Positions 41,816 through 50,600 of a DNA stretch of 64,000 bases are shown here, piece after piece. Within the stretch, counting starts at the first letter, position 1, and every line of letters starts with the position of its first letter. The translations under genes and the position numbers were made by a program. Location of the stretch: positions 8,717,001-8,781,000 of the forward strand of contig NZ_CP023694.1 in the NCBI RefSeq assembly GCF_008705135.1. The letters are read 5' to 3'. Under the pieces are notes generated by a model that did no database searches, was not told where the DNA came from, and saw only the letters and a program-made list of their open reading frames with translations. The DNA comes from Streptomyces coeruleorubidus. GTDB lineage: Bacteria; Actinomycetota; Actinomycetes; Streptomycetales; Streptomycetaceae.

Positions 41816-42309
41816 CAGCCGTGGTACGTGATGTACCCGTTGCCGTCCTTGTCGGAGCCGCTCTTGGTGTACGAGTGCACGTCGGCACGGCTGCCGGACG
41901 GCTTGTACACGTAGATCGTGTCCTTGTCGTTGTTCCACATGAAGTTGCAGTTGTCGCGGTAGACGACGTTCTTCGCGTCGGAGTCGGTCCCGTTGCCGCC
42001 GCGCAGCTTCACGTAGTCACCCGGCTGAAGGGTGTGGCTCGCGGTGAAGGTGAACTTGTTCCCCGCGGCGTCCTTGACCACGTAGCCCTTGAGGTTCACG
42101 GTCGTCGACCGCGAGTAGTTCTTGATCGTCAGGTACTCCTCGTCGGTGTTCCCCGTCGAGCAGCGGTTGGAGTCGCTCCCGGGAGCGTCGTACTGGATCC
42201 CGCGGATCTTCAGCGCGGAGTTGTACTCGGCGGCATGGGCCGGAACCGCCGTCAGGGCGGCCAGGGCTCCGGCAGCGGCGGCCGTGGTGGCGACAAGGCG
42301 TATACGCAT
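41815..42309 (-). CDS. Secreted lamin-tail-domain (LTD) protein
   Basis: The 164-residue protein starts at ATG 42309 behind AAGGGGGGA. A Sec signal peptide (MRIRLVATTAAAAGALAALT, cleavage after AVPAHA) precedes a single lamin-tail domain (DEEYLTIKNYSRSTTVNLKG, GYVVKDAAGNKFTF, LQPGDYVKLRGG, CNFMWNNDKDTIYVY). Two cysteines (in NRCSTGN and DNCNFMW) could form a disulfide. These small secreted beta-sandwich proteins are frequent in Streptomyces; the role is unknown. Confidence 0.85.
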   Translation of the reverse strand: MRIRLVATTAAAAGALAALTAVPAHAAEYNSALKIRGIQYDAPGSDSNRCSTGNTDEEYLTIKNYSRSTTVNLKGYVVKDAAGNKFTFTASHTLQPGDYVKLRGGNGTDSDAKNVVYRDNCNFMWNNDKDTIYVYKPSGSRADVHSYTKSGSDKDGNGYITYHG

Positions 42310-42401
42310 GGACGTTCGTCCCCCCTTGCGTGACCCTCCGATGAAGGTCATGTGATGGTTTGGTGAAGCATCCGGATCGTACACGGTTCAAGCACGCAAA
42401 A

Positions 42402-42436
42402 GGGCGGGTCCGGTGACATCTCCACCGGACCCGCCC
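42402..42436 (-). terminator. Rho-independent-type terminator of fprA
   Basis: Perfect 14-base GC-rich arms (42402-42415 and 42423-42436) with a 7-base loop lie 16 bp past the fprA stop. On the minus strand the stem is followed by TTTTGC, a short T-tract. Confidence 0.8.
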
Positions 42437-42452
42437 GCAGGGTGATGGGACG

Positions 42453-43817
42453 TCAGGCGCCGCTCGCCCGCAGCATGTCCTCACGCTCCACGATCTTCAC
42501 GCGCTCGCGGCCCTCGGGCTCGCCCAGCGCCTTCTCCGCGGCATCCAGCTTGTACCAGCCGTCCCAGGTCGTGAAGCGGACGTTCCGCTCGGCGAGGAAC
42601 GCGTCCAGGGCCTCGGGGGCGGGGGTGGCGGGCGTGTGCAGCCGGCCGTTCGCGTAGTCGTCCAGCAGGTTGGCCACCGTCTCGTTCGCGTCGCCCTTGG
42701 TGTGGCCGATGAGCCCCACGGGGCCGCGCCGGATCCAGCCGGTGACGTACGTGGACTGGAGGGGTTCGCCGGTCTCCTGCATGACCCGCCCGCCCTCGTC
42801 GGGGACGGTGCCGGAGTCGATGTCCCAGGGCAGCTTGGGGAGTTTGTCGGACAGGTAGCCCACCGCTCGGTAGACCGCGCCGACGTCCCAGGTCTTGAAC
42901 GTGCTGGTGCCCTTGACGTTGCCCGTGCCGTCGAGCTCCGTGCGCTCGGTGCGCAGTCCGACGACCTTGCCGTCCTCGCCGAGGATCTCGACCGGCGACT
43001 CGAAGAAGTGCAGGAAGAGCTTGTGGGGCCGGTTGCCGGTGTCGCGGATCGCCCAGTTCTCCAGGGTCTTGGCGACCATGTCGGCCTGCTTGTTGCCGCG
43101 CCGGGTCGCGATCGAGCCCTCGTCGTAGTCGATGTCCTCGGGGTCGACGATGACCTCGATGTTGGGGGAGTGGTCCAGCTCCCGCAGCTCCATCGGGCTG
43201 AACTTCGCCTGCGCCGGGCCACGGCGGCCGAACACGTGGATCTCCTTGGCCCGGTTGGCCTTCAGGCCCTCGTAGACGTTCGCCGGGATCTCCGTCGGGA
43301 GCAGCTCGTCCGCCGTCTTGGCCAGGACCCGGGCGACGTCGAGCGCGACGTTGCCGACGCCGAGCACGGCGACCTTCTCCGCCTCCAGCGGCCAGGTGCG
43401 CGGCACGTCCGGGTGGCCGTCGTACCAGGAGACGAAGTCCGCGGCGCCGTACGAGCCGTCGAGGTCGATGCCAGGGATGGACATCGACCGGTCGGCCATC
43501 GCGCCGGTGGCGAAGATCACGCCGTCGTAGAACGCGCGCAGGTCGTCCAGGCTGATGTCGGTGCCGTAGTCCACGTTGCCGAAGAGCCGGATCTGGGGCT
43601 TGTCGAGGACCTGGTGCAGGGCGGTGATGATGCCCTTGATCCGCGGGTGGTCGGGCGCGACGCCGTAACGGATCAGGCCGAACGGCGCCGGCATGCGCTC
43701 GAAGATGTCGATGGACACGCCGGGTTCGGCGGCCACCTGGGACTTGAGCAGGGCGTCGGCGGCGTAGATCCCGGCGGGGCCGGATCCGACGATGGCTACC
43801 CGCAGGGGGCGGGGCAT
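42453..43817 (-). CDS. fprA: Ferredoxin/adrenodoxin NADP+ reductase, FprA type
   Basis: The 454-residue flavoprotein shows the FAD motif AIVGSGPAGIYAADALL, APFGLIRYGVAPDHP, the NADP-binding GVGNVALDVARVL, the adrenodoxin-reductase signature VFGRRGPAQAKFSP, and WIRRGPVGLIGHTKGDA. It transfers electrons from NADPH to ferredoxins, which serve cytochrome P450s and other enzymes. ATG 43817 was chosen over 43844 because GAAGGGAA lies upstream. A TGAGGCATGCCTAA palindrome upstream may be an iron-regulator site. Confidence 0.92.
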   Translation of the reverse strand: MPRPLRVAIVGSGPAGIYAADALLKSQVAAEPGVSIDIFERMPAPFGLIRYGVAPDHPRIKGIITALHQVLDKPQIRLFGNVDYGTDISLDDLRAFYDGVIFATGAMADRSMSIPGIDLDGSYGAADFVSWYDGHPDVPRTWPLEAEKVAVLGVGNVALDVARVLAKTADELLPTEIPANVYEGLKANRAKEIHVFGRRGPAQAKFSPMELRELDHSPNIEVIVDPEDIDYDEGSIATRRGNKQADMVAKTLENWAIRDTGNRPHKLFLHFFESPVEILGEDGKVVGLRTERTELDGTGNVKGTSTFKTWDVGAVYRAVGYLSDKLPKLPWDIDSGTVPDEGGRVMQETGEPLQSTYVTGWIRRGPVGLIGHTKGDANETVANLLDDYANGRLHTPATPAPEALDAFLAERNVRFTTWDGWYKLDAAEKALGEPEGRERVKIVEREDMLRASGA

Positions 43818-43861
43818 GGTCAGGTTCCCTTCGAGCGGCGACAAGTGATCTCGCCGTGAAG

Positions 43862-43882
43862 CCTAAACTGAGGCATGCCTAA
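43862..43882 (-). promoter_or_regulatory. Candidate operator upstream of fprA (iron-box-like)
   Basis: TGAGGCATGCCTAA (43869-43882) is an almost perfect palindrome with TTAGG/CCTAA-like half sites, and CCTAAA recurs just before it. DmdR/IdeR boxes of actinobacteria use TTAGG...CCTAA half sites, though the spacing here is not the standard 19-bp form. Visual match only. Confidence 0.3.
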
Positions 43883-43955
43883 GTTGGTACGCGGGTCCGG
43901 TCTATGAGCTCATAAGGCGACTTTATGACCGACCGTAGACGGCCTTATGGCCCGC

Positions 43956-46691
43956 TCACGGCAACGGCTGCTCCGCCCAGATCACCTTCCCGGCGGGCAG
44001 ATAGCGCGTCCCCCAGCGCTCGGCGAGCTGCGCGACCAGGAACAGCCCCCGCCCGCCCTCGTCCGTCATCGTCGCGTACCGCAGATGCGGAGATGTGCTG
44101 CTGCTGTCGAACACCTCGCAGATCAGGTTGCGGTCGCGCAGCACCCGGACGTGGATGGGGCCGCCGCCGTACCGGAGCGCGTTGGTGACCAGCTCGCTCA
44201 GGATCAGCTCGGTGGTGAACGTCAGCTCGTCCAGTCCCCACTCGGCAAGCTGCCGGGAGACGGCCGCCCGCACCTCGCCCACGGCGGCCGGGTCGGCCGG
44301 CACCGGCCACTCGGCGACCCGGTCGGCGGTGAGCGCCCGGGTGCGCGCGACGATCAGGGCGATGTCGTCGCTGGAGCGGGCCGTGAGCCGAGCGTCGAGG
44401 ACGGTCCGGCAGGTGTCCTCGGGGGACTGTCCAGCCCGGCTCAGTGCCTCCCGCAGCATGTCGAGACCGACGTCGATGTCCCGCTCCCGGTCCTCGACCA
44501 GCCCGTCGGTGTAGAGGACGAGCCGGCTGCCCTCCGCCAGCTCCAGCTCCGCCGTCTCGAACGGCAGACCGCCGAGACCGAGCGGGGGACCGGCGGGCAC
44601 GTCGGGGAACTCGACACTGCCGTCGGGGTGGATCAGCGCAGGCGGGGGATGCCCGGCCCGTGCGAGGGTGCAGCGCCGGGTGACCGGGTCGTACACGGCG
44701 TACAGACAGGTCGCGCCGGTGACCGGGGCGCTGCCGTCCTCCTGCGTCTCGTCCTGGTCGATGCGGCCGACCAGCTCGTCCAGCAGGGCGACGAGTTCGT
44801 CGGGCGGGAGGTCGAGCGCGGAGAAGTTGTGCACGGCGGTGCGCAGCCGCCCCATGGTGGCCGCGGCGTGCAGCCCGTGCCCGACGACGTCTCCGACCAC
44901 GAGCGCGACCCGGGCCCCCGACAGCGGCAGCACGTCGAACCAGTCGCCGCCCACCCCGGCCTGCGCGGGCAGATAACGGTAGGCGATCTCCAGGGCGTCC
45001 TGCTCGGGCAGGTTCCGGGGGAGCAGGCTGCGCTGGAGCGTCACCGCCATGCTGTGCTCGCGGGTGTAGCGGCGCGCGTTGTCGATGGAGACGGCGGCCC
45101 GCGCGACCAGCTCCTCCGCCAGAGCCAGCTCGTCCGTGTCGAAGGGCTCCGGCTTCTCGCAGCGCCAGAAGCTGACCACGCCCAGCACCAGGGAGCCGGC
45201 CCGCAGCGGCACGGTGATCAGGGAGTGGATGCCGTACTCCACGATCTGCGCGGAGCGTTCGAGGTCCTGTGCCTGCCAGCCGGGGGCCTCGCCCAGCCGG
45301 GCTTCCAGGACGGGCCGGCCGGTGCCGAGACTGCGGCCCTGCGGAGAGGACTCGACGAACCTGATCCGCTCGCCGACGGAGTAGAGCGGAGCGTCCTTGC
45401 GGATCCCGCTCAGCGCCGTGCGGCTGAGCCCGGCCGCCGCATCCGGCTGCCCGCCGCTCAGCACCGCGTCGAACAGGTCCACGGTGGCGAAGTCGGCGAA
45501 CCGGGGCACCGCCAGCTCGGTCAGCTCCTCGGCCGTACGGGTCACGTCCAGGCTCGTCCCGATGCCCACCCCTGCGTCGTACAGCATGTTGAGCCGTTCC
45601 CGCGCGGTCTCGGCCCGGCCGGAGAGGGCACGCAGCTCCGTGGAGTCGCGGAGCGTGGCGACACTGCCGGGCGGGACGCCCGCGCGGTCCGTGGTGCGCT
45701 GGTTCACGGCGAGGAGCCGGTCCCCGACGCGGTGCACCTCGTCCGTGGCGACGCGCCCGGAGGCCAGCAGCTCGGCGGTGCCCGGGTCGAGCCCCAGGCT
45801 GAGCACGTGGCGGCCCTCGGCGTCGGCGGGCAGCCCGAGCAGACGGTGCGCCTCGTCGTTGGCGAGCAGCAGGGTGCCCCCGTCGTCGACGATGAGCACG
45901 CCCTCGCGCACGGCGTGCAGCACGGCGTCGTGGTGTTCGTACATCCGGGTCATCTCGTGCGGCCCGAGCCCGTGGGTCTGGCGCATCAGCCGCCTGCTCA
46001 CCAGCGCGGCGCCCGCCGTCGCCAGGATGAGCGCCACCGCCGCGGCGGACAGCACGAGCGGCAGCTGACGGTCGGCGGTGCCACCGACGTTGGCGGTGGT
46101 GATCCCGGCCGACACCAGGCCGACGACCTCGCCGTCCGGAGCCTTCACCGGCACCACGGCCTGTACGAGGGGGCCGATCGTGCCGGTGATCTGCTCGGTC
46201 ACCGCCCTGCCGGCCAGCGCGGGCTCGAGCGTCCCGACGAACTTCTTCCCGATGCGGTCCGGCCTGGGGTGGGTGTAGCGGATCCCGTCGGTGTTCATGA
46301 CGACGATGAAGTCGACCTTCGACTGTTCACGGGCGGCCTCGGCACGCGGCTGGAGCACCGCCGTGGGATCGGGGCTCTCCAGTGCCTCGATCGTGCCGGG
46401 CGCGTTGGCGAAGGTCTCCGCGACGGCGAGCGAACGGTTGCGGGCCTCCTGGGTCGTGTCGTGCCGCACTTGCAGCACCAGCGCCACCACGGCCGCCACC
46501 ACCAGCAGCAGCACGATCACCACGACGAGCAGGAACACCTGGCGGGCGACACTGCGTCCGCCCAGCACCGACCGCAGCCCCGTCACCGGATGCCACCGTG
46601 ACGGGCCCGCCTCCCGCCGCTGCCGTTCGGACGGCGCAGCGCCGGGCCGCAGGGGCGATCGAGTCCCGGATCGACCCAAGAGTCGGACCAT
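43956..46691 (-). CDS. Membrane sensor PP2C phosphatase (sCache-PAS-GAF-SpoIIE-HATPase)
   Basis: The 911-residue protein is a partner-switching-type regulator. Helices near residues 49-72 and 212-233 bracket an extracellular CitA/DcuS-like sensor (VDFIVVMNTDGIRYTHPRPDR, GLVSAGITTANVGG). Then come a PAS domain (about 250-350, VLHAVREGVLIVDDGG), a GAF domain (about 375-540), a SpoIIE/PP2C domain (about 560-760, GGDWFDVLPLSGARVALVVGDVVGHG, LVLYTDGLVE) and an RsbW-like ATPase (about 790-905, ELILSELVTNALRYGGG, GRGLFLVAQLAERWG). It could both dephosphorylate an anti-anti-sigma protein and act as an anti-sigma kinase. No anti-sigma antagonist gene is adjacent. Confidence 0.92.
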   Translation of the reverse strand: MVRLLGRSGTRSPLRPGAAPSERQRREAGPSRWHPVTGLRSVLGGRSVARQVFLLVVVIVLLLVVAAVVALVLQVRHDTTQEARNRSLAVAETFANAPGTIEALESPDPTAVLQPRAEAAREQSKVDFIVVMNTDGIRYTHPRPDRIGKKFVGTLEPALAGRAVTEQITGTIGPLVQAVVPVKAPDGEVVGLVSAGITTANVGGTADRQLPLVLSAAAVALILATAGAALVSRRLMRQTHGLGPHEMTRMYEHHDAVLHAVREGVLIVDDGGTLLLANDEAHRLLGLPADAEGRHVLSLGLDPGTAELLASGRVATDEVHRVGDRLLAVNQRTTDRAGVPPGSVATLRDSTELRALSGRAETARERLNMLYDAGVGIGTSLDVTRTAEELTELAVPRFADFATVDLFDAVLSGGQPDAAAGLSRTALSGIRKDAPLYSVGERIRFVESSPQGRSLGTGRPVLEARLGEAPGWQAQDLERSAQIVEYGIHSLITVPLRAGSLVLGVVSFWRCEKPEPFDTDELALAEELVARAAVSIDNARRYTREHSMAVTLQRSLLPRNLPEQDALEIAYRYLPAQAGVGGDWFDVLPLSGARVALVVGDVVGHGLHAAATMGRLRTAVHNFSALDLPPDELVALLDELVGRIDQDETQEDGSAPVTGATCLYAVYDPVTRRCTLARAGHPPPALIHPDGSVEFPDVPAGPPLGLGGLPFETAELELAEGSRLVLYTDGLVEDRERDIDVGLDMLREALSRAGQSPEDTCRTVLDARLTARSSDDIALIVARTRALTADRVAEWPVPADPAAVGEVRAAVSRQLAEWGLDELTFTTELILSELVTNALRYGGGPIHVRVLRDRNLICEVFDSSSTSPHLRYATMTDEGGRGLFLVAQLAERWGTRYLPAGKVIWAEQPLP

Positions 46692-46855
46692 GTGCCATGT
46701 CTACACTGCCCGGCCGCGCGAGGCGAGGGGCATCACCCATGGTGACAGGGGGTCCTCACCGTATCGTCACGTCTCCCGGCGCCCGGGACGCCCGCGTACG
46801 GTGTCCGCCCCCGGAACGGGCACGGACGGCAGACCCTCCGGGACGTCCCGCGGCC

Positions 46856-47401
46856 TCAGGTGGCCAGCGAACGGGCGAGCTCGGTCGTGGCCCGGGCGAT
46901 CTCCGTGTCCTCGTCCGCCATCAGCCGGCCGAGCTCACCGCGGCGGGCCCGCACCGCCTGGCGCGCCGCACGCTCCCACACCACCGGGTTCTCCCGGCGG
47001 TTCAGCAGCTTCGGATAGGCGGCCGCGGTGCTCTCCCACTGCCGGGCTTCGGCGATGTTCTTGAGCAGCCGGATGATCTGGGCGCGGCAGGTCACCTGCG
47101 GCAGCTTGGCCAGCTCCCACAGGAAGGGAACCGTGGCGGCCGTCGCCTGCTCCACGACGAAGCCGAACTGGCAGATCCGCTTCCGCAGGTCGGCGAGTGC
47201 GGAGCGGGCGGTGTCGGCGTCGCCCCAGGCGATGCCGTTGAGAAGGAGGGGAATGGCGGCCGCCGAACCGGTGGAGTCCTGGATGTCGCCCCAGGGCACG
47301 CGGTCCAGGGCCGTGAGCGGCGTGTTCCCGGCCACCCCGGACGGGGCGTCGGGGCGCTGTGGGCGCTTGCTGCTCGGGTGTTCCGTCGAAGCGCTGCGCA
47401 T
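46856..47401 (-). CDS. Hypothetical HEAT-like helical protein
   Basis: The 181-residue protein starts at ATG 47401 after GGAAAGG. After a disordered start it is helical: DTARSALADLRKRICQFGF, ATVPFLWELAKLPQVTCRAQ and QIIRLLKNIAEARQW look like HEAT/ARM-type repeats; later helices are Arg-rich (AARQAVRARRGELGRLMADE). It lies 28 bp downstream of the ATP-binding protein gene and is probably in its operon. No named family recognised. Confidence 0.7.
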   Translation of the reverse strand: MRSASTEHPSSKRPQRPDAPSGVAGNTPLTALDRVPWGDIQDSTGSAAAIPLLLNGIAWGDADTARSALADLRKRICQFGFVVEQATAATVPFLWELAKLPQVTCRAQIIRLLKNIAEARQWESTAAAYPKLLNRRENPVVWERAARQAVRARRGELGRLMADEDTEIARATTELARSLAT

Positions 47402-47429
47402 GGCGTGAGGCCTTTCCGCGGCAGTCGTG

Positions 47430-48011
47430 TCAGATGGGTGGACAGGTCGACAACCTGGCCCAGACCGTCTTGCCCGCCGGAGGGCAGGGGGTCCAGCCCC
47501 ATTCCTCGGACAGGGCGTCGACGAGGCACAGGCCCCTGCCGTGCTCCTCCCAGGCGGAGCCGGCCGGCGCGTACACGGGCGGGTGGTCGTCGGGGTCGGA
47601 GACGGTGACCAGCAGATGGGTGGGGTCCAGGAGGAATCCGAGCCGGATCTCCGGCGCGCCCGCCGCCGGTGCCGCGTGCGTCGCGGCGTTGGCGGCGAGC
47701 TCGGTGACGACGAGCGTCGTGTCGTCGTAGCGGTGGCCGAGCGACCAGACGTGCAGCGTGTCGCGGGTGAAGGACCGGACGCGCGCGAACCCCTCCCTGC
47801 TGCACTCGACGCGCAGGGCGGCCGAGGCGGACAGGGCAGCCGAGGGCTGCGGCATCGTCTCCGGCATCGGGGGCGGGGTCCCGTACGGCGTCGCCTCGTA
47901 CGACGTCCCCGTGGGCGGGCCGGGCGGGAATCCGGTGCCCGTGCCGGGCGCGCCTGCGTGTGCCGCAGCCCTACTAGGCGGCCGGAGCACGTGCTGCGCA
48001 GCTGATGACAC
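47430..48011 (-). CDS. ATP-binding regulatory protein (RsbW-like HATPase)
   Basis: The 193-residue protein starts at GTG 48011, four bases after GGAGA. A Pro/Gly-rich N-terminus (about 1-65) leads to a HATPase_c_2 domain with the N-box VVTELAANAATHA, the G1-like VSDPDDHPP and the G2-like EEHGRGLCLVDALSEEWGW. Such kinases control sigma factors or act with Scr1-type HTH and DUF397 proteins; both partners lie divergently next to it. Confidence 0.88.
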   Translation of the reverse strand: MSSAAQHVLRPPSRAAAHAGAPGTGTGFPPGPPTGTSYEATPYGTPPPMPETMPQPSAALSASAALRVECSREGFARVRSFTRDTLHVWSLGHRYDDTTLVVTELAANAATHAAPAAGAPEIRLGFLLDPTHLLVTVSDPDDHPPVYAPAGSAWEEHGRGLCLVDALSEEWGWTPCPPAGKTVWARLSTCPPI

Positions 48012-48154
48012 GGCATCTCCCCGATGCGAGGTCAGGACGCGGCGCCAGCCCAGGGGTTGACGCCGCCAGCTATTATCCACGCTGACGGCGCTTCCGTGCA
48101 ATTGCACGAGAAATTGCGTGAGAATCAAGCCGTGTTGGGTACGCGAGCCGGGAC

Positions 48155-48412
48155 ATGGACGAGAACAGCAAGGAGATCGCGGTGCCACCAGTGCAGAACG
48201 GAGTGCAGGCAAGCTCGTTGGACGCCTGCTGGATCAAGAGCCGGCACAGCAACGCCGAGGGCAACTGCGTCGAAGTGGCCCCTCTCGCCGACGGGGGGAT
48301 CGCGATGCGCAACTCCCGTGACCCCGACGGGCCCGCGCTCGTCTACACGGCGGCGGAGGTGTCGGCGTTCCTGGCCGGGGCGAAGGACGGCGAGTTCGAC
48401 CACCTGCTGTGA
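48155..48412 (+). CDS. DUF397 family protein
   Basis: The 85-residue protein shows the DUF397 core: CWIKSRHSNAEGNCVEVAPL, GGIAMRNSRDPDGPALVYTA and a terminal EVSAFLAGAKDGEFDHLL. These small proteins are typically encoded next to Scr1-type HTH regulators in Streptomyces and can act as their antagonists, as BldB/WhiJ-like modules suggest. The ATG at 48155 begins MDENSKEIAV. Confidence 0.93.
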   Translation: MDENSKEIAVPPVQNGVQASSLDACWIKSRHSNAEGNCVEVAPLADGGIAMRNSRDPDGPALVYTAAEVSAFLAGAKDGEFDHLL

Positions 48413-48456
48413 AGCCCGCCTGCCGTGAAGCCCGCCTGCCGTGAAGCCCGCACGGT
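48410..48456 (+). repeat. 16-bp tandem repeat covering the DUF397 stop
   Basis: The unit TGTGAAGCCCGCCTGC/CGTGAAGCCCGCCTGC occurs nearly three times. The first copy contains the TGA of the DUF397 gene. Confidence 0.8.
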
Positions 48457-48567
48457 GAAGTGGAGCCCAACTCCCCATTTCCATGGGGCTTCTCCGAGGG
48501 GTGCGGGGACGCCCGGCGGAGTGCGATAGTGTAAATCGCCCTCTGTGCCGGTCTGCTGGGAGTCAGG

Positions 48568-49482
48568 ATGTCCGCCGCGTCGCATCGCATCTCCCGTCTG
48601 GAACCCTACCTGGACAGGCCCGAGCCGGCGCCGACTCTGCTGAAGATGCTGGTCGGCGTACAGCTGGCAGGCTTCCGTGAGGACGCCGGGCTCGCCCAGG
48701 ACCAGGCGGCGCGCGCTGTCGGCTTCAGTGCCGCGAAGCTGTCCCGCATCGAGTCCGGCAAGGGCCGCCGCCCGCCGACGGAGAACGACGTCCGCGCCCT
48801 GCTCCGGCTGTACGGCACCGACGACTACGAGGCCTCGGTGCTGCTCAAGCTGTTGCAGCGCGCCGGCGAGCCGGGCTGGTGGCAGCGGTACGACAAGCGG
48901 CTGATGCCCGAGTGGTTCGATCGGCTGGTCGGACTCCAGGAGGCCGCCGCCACCATCCGTACCTTCGAGATCCAGTACGTGCCCGGCCTGTTGCAGACAC
49001 CCGCCTACACCAGGGCCGTGGTGGAGCGGGGCCTGCCGAACGCGCCGGCCGGCGAGGTGGAGCGCCGGGTGGAACTCCGCCGGCACCGGGCGCGGTTGCT
49101 GTTCCGGCCGGACGCCCCGCAGTTGTGGGCGGTCATCGACGAGTCCGTGCTGCTGCGCGTCCTGGGCAGCACCGAGGTGATGCGGGAGCAGCTCGCGCAC
49201 CTCGTCGACATGGCCGAACGTCCCAACGTGACGTTGCAGATCATCCCGCTGAACGTCACGAACGCCTCGGCGCCGGCCATCCCGGTCACGTATCTGCGCT
49301 TCGGCGGTCTCGACCTCCCCGACGTGGTCTACCTGGAGCACATCAAGAGCGCGAACTTCCTCGAGGACCTCGACGAGACGGAGGAGTACCGGATCGCGCT
49401 CGACCGCCTTGCGGACGAGGCGCTCAAGCCGCGTGAATCCCTGGAACTGCTGCGCACGACGATGGAGCAGCGCTACGCGTGA
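48568..49482 (+). CDS. Scr1-family helix-turn-helix transcriptional regulator
   Basis: The 304-residue protein has an N-terminal XRE-type HTH (residues about 25-85, LAGFREDAGLAQDQAARAVG, FSAAKLSRIESGKGRRPP) and the Scr1-type C-terminal region (DUF5753) with IRTFEIQYVPGLLQTPAYTR, QLWAVIDESVLLRVLGS, NVTLQIIPLN and PDVVYLEHIKSANFLED. It follows DUF397 by about 155 bp on the same strand and faces the RsbW-like ATPase. This trio is a frequent streptomycete regulatory module. Confidence 0.93.
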   Translation: MSAASHRISRLEPYLDRPEPAPTLLKMLVGVQLAGFREDAGLAQDQAARAVGFSAAKLSRIESGKGRRPPTENDVRALLRLYGTDDYEASVLLKLLQRAGEPGWWQRYDKRLMPEWFDRLVGLQEAAATIRTFEIQYVPGLLQTPAYTRAVVERGLPNAPAGEVERRVELRRHRARLLFRPDAPQLWAVIDESVLLRVLGSTEVMREQLAHLVDMAERPNVTLQIIPLNVTNASAPAIPVTYLRFGGLDLPDVVYLEHIKSANFLEDLDETEEYRIALDRLADEALKPRESLELLRTTMEQRYA

Positions 49483-49489
49483 CGTGCGA

Positions 49490-49528
49490 GTGCCTCACGC
49501 GGGTCGACCTGCGTCCCGTGCGAGGCAC
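49490..49528. terminator. Hairpin between convergent HTH and methyltransferase genes
   Basis: GTGCCTC (49490-49496) pairs with GAGGCAC (49522-49528), and the stem continues imperfectly inward to GGG/CCC. It lies 7 bp after the HTH gene stop and 5 bp before the methyltransferase stop. Confidence 0.5.
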
Positions 49529-49533
49529 CTGAG

Positions 49534-50361
49534 TCACTTCTCCAGGGGAATCCGCCCCACGCCGCCGAACTCGATCCACTCCTGGGTGAGCTGACGGGGC
49601 GCCACCTCGGTGTCCGGACGCCACGTGGACACCTCCACCAGCCCCGGCTCGAGGATCTCCAGACCCTCGAAGTACGCGGCGACGTCCTTCTCCTCGCGCA
49701 CGCGGCCCCAGTGCCCCTGGGTCGCCTGGTCCATGAAGTTCGTGACGAAGTGACGGACCTCGGGGTCCTCGCTGACCAGCTGGCACATCACCATGAAACT
49801 GCCGGGCGCGAGCCGCTCCCGCACACGGCGCGCCACCGCGATCGGCCCGTCGGTGTCGCTGTCCGGGATGCAGTGGAACACCGAGTTGAAGAGCACGCAC
49901 ACCGGCTCGGAGAAGTCGATCAGCCGCTTGGTGTCGGGGTGGTCGAAGATCAGGTCGGTCTCGCGCAGGTCCGCGTGGATGACGCTCGTGCGCTCGTCCT
50001 GCTCCAGCAGCGCACGGCCGTGGACCAGCACCATCGGGTCGTTGTCGACGTACACCACGTGGGTCGTGGGGTCGATGCGCTGGGCGACCTGGTGGACGTT
50101 GTCCTGCGTCGGCAGGCCTGATCCGTGGTCGAGGTACTGCCGGATGCCGTATTCCTGGGAGAGGGTCCGCACGACCCGCTGGAGGAAGCGCCGGTTGTTC
50201 AGGGCCAGGCGGCGCGTGCTGGGCACGACCTTGTCGAGTTCCTCGCACGCGGCACGGTCGGCCGCGTAGTTGTCCTTGCCGCCCAGGTAGTGGTCGTACA
50301 TACGCGCTGCCGTCGGCACGTTCGCGTCGATCTCGGTGGACAACTGCTTCTCGGAGTGCAT
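49534..50361 (-). CDS. DUF574-type SAM-dependent methyltransferase
   Basis: The 275-residue protein starts at ATG 50361 after AGGGGGAA. It matches the Streptomyces DUF574 (PF04672) family: PTAARMYDHYLGGKDNYAAD, QYLDHGSGLPTQDNVHQVAQ with the SAM-binding loop, VYVDNDPMVLVHGRALL and IHADLRE. The substrate is unknown. It stands alone, converging on the HTH gene. Confidence 0.9.
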   Translation of the reverse strand: MHSEKQLSTEIDANVPTAARMYDHYLGGKDNYAADRAACEELDKVVPSTRRLALNNRRFLQRVVRTLSQEYGIRQYLDHGSGLPTQDNVHQVAQRIDPTTHVVYVDNDPMVLVHGRALLEQDERTSVIHADLRETDLIFDHPDTKRLIDFSEPVCVLFNSVFHCIPDSDTDGPIAVARRVRERLAPGSFMVMCQLVSEDPEVRHFVTNFMDQATQGHWGRVREEKDVAAYFEGLEILEPGLVEVSTWRPDTEVAPRQLTQEWIEFGGVGRIPLEK

Positions 50362-50600
50362 CGTTCCCCCTGCGTGGTGCCGTGCCAACGGACTGGCTGG
50401 ACAGGAAGTACATCCTAGGGAGCGGGAGTTGGCCGCTGCCAGCCCAGTGGCGAAGGTGCCCACGATCGAACGACCGGCTGATCGTCCCCCGCGACACAGT
50501 GTGCGCCCTGTGCCACTCTGGTGTACTCAGCGTCACCGGGGGCTTCGGTGGTCACGGCGGGGTACTCGCCAGGGGACGTTCTCCTGTGGGAGGTGGGACC

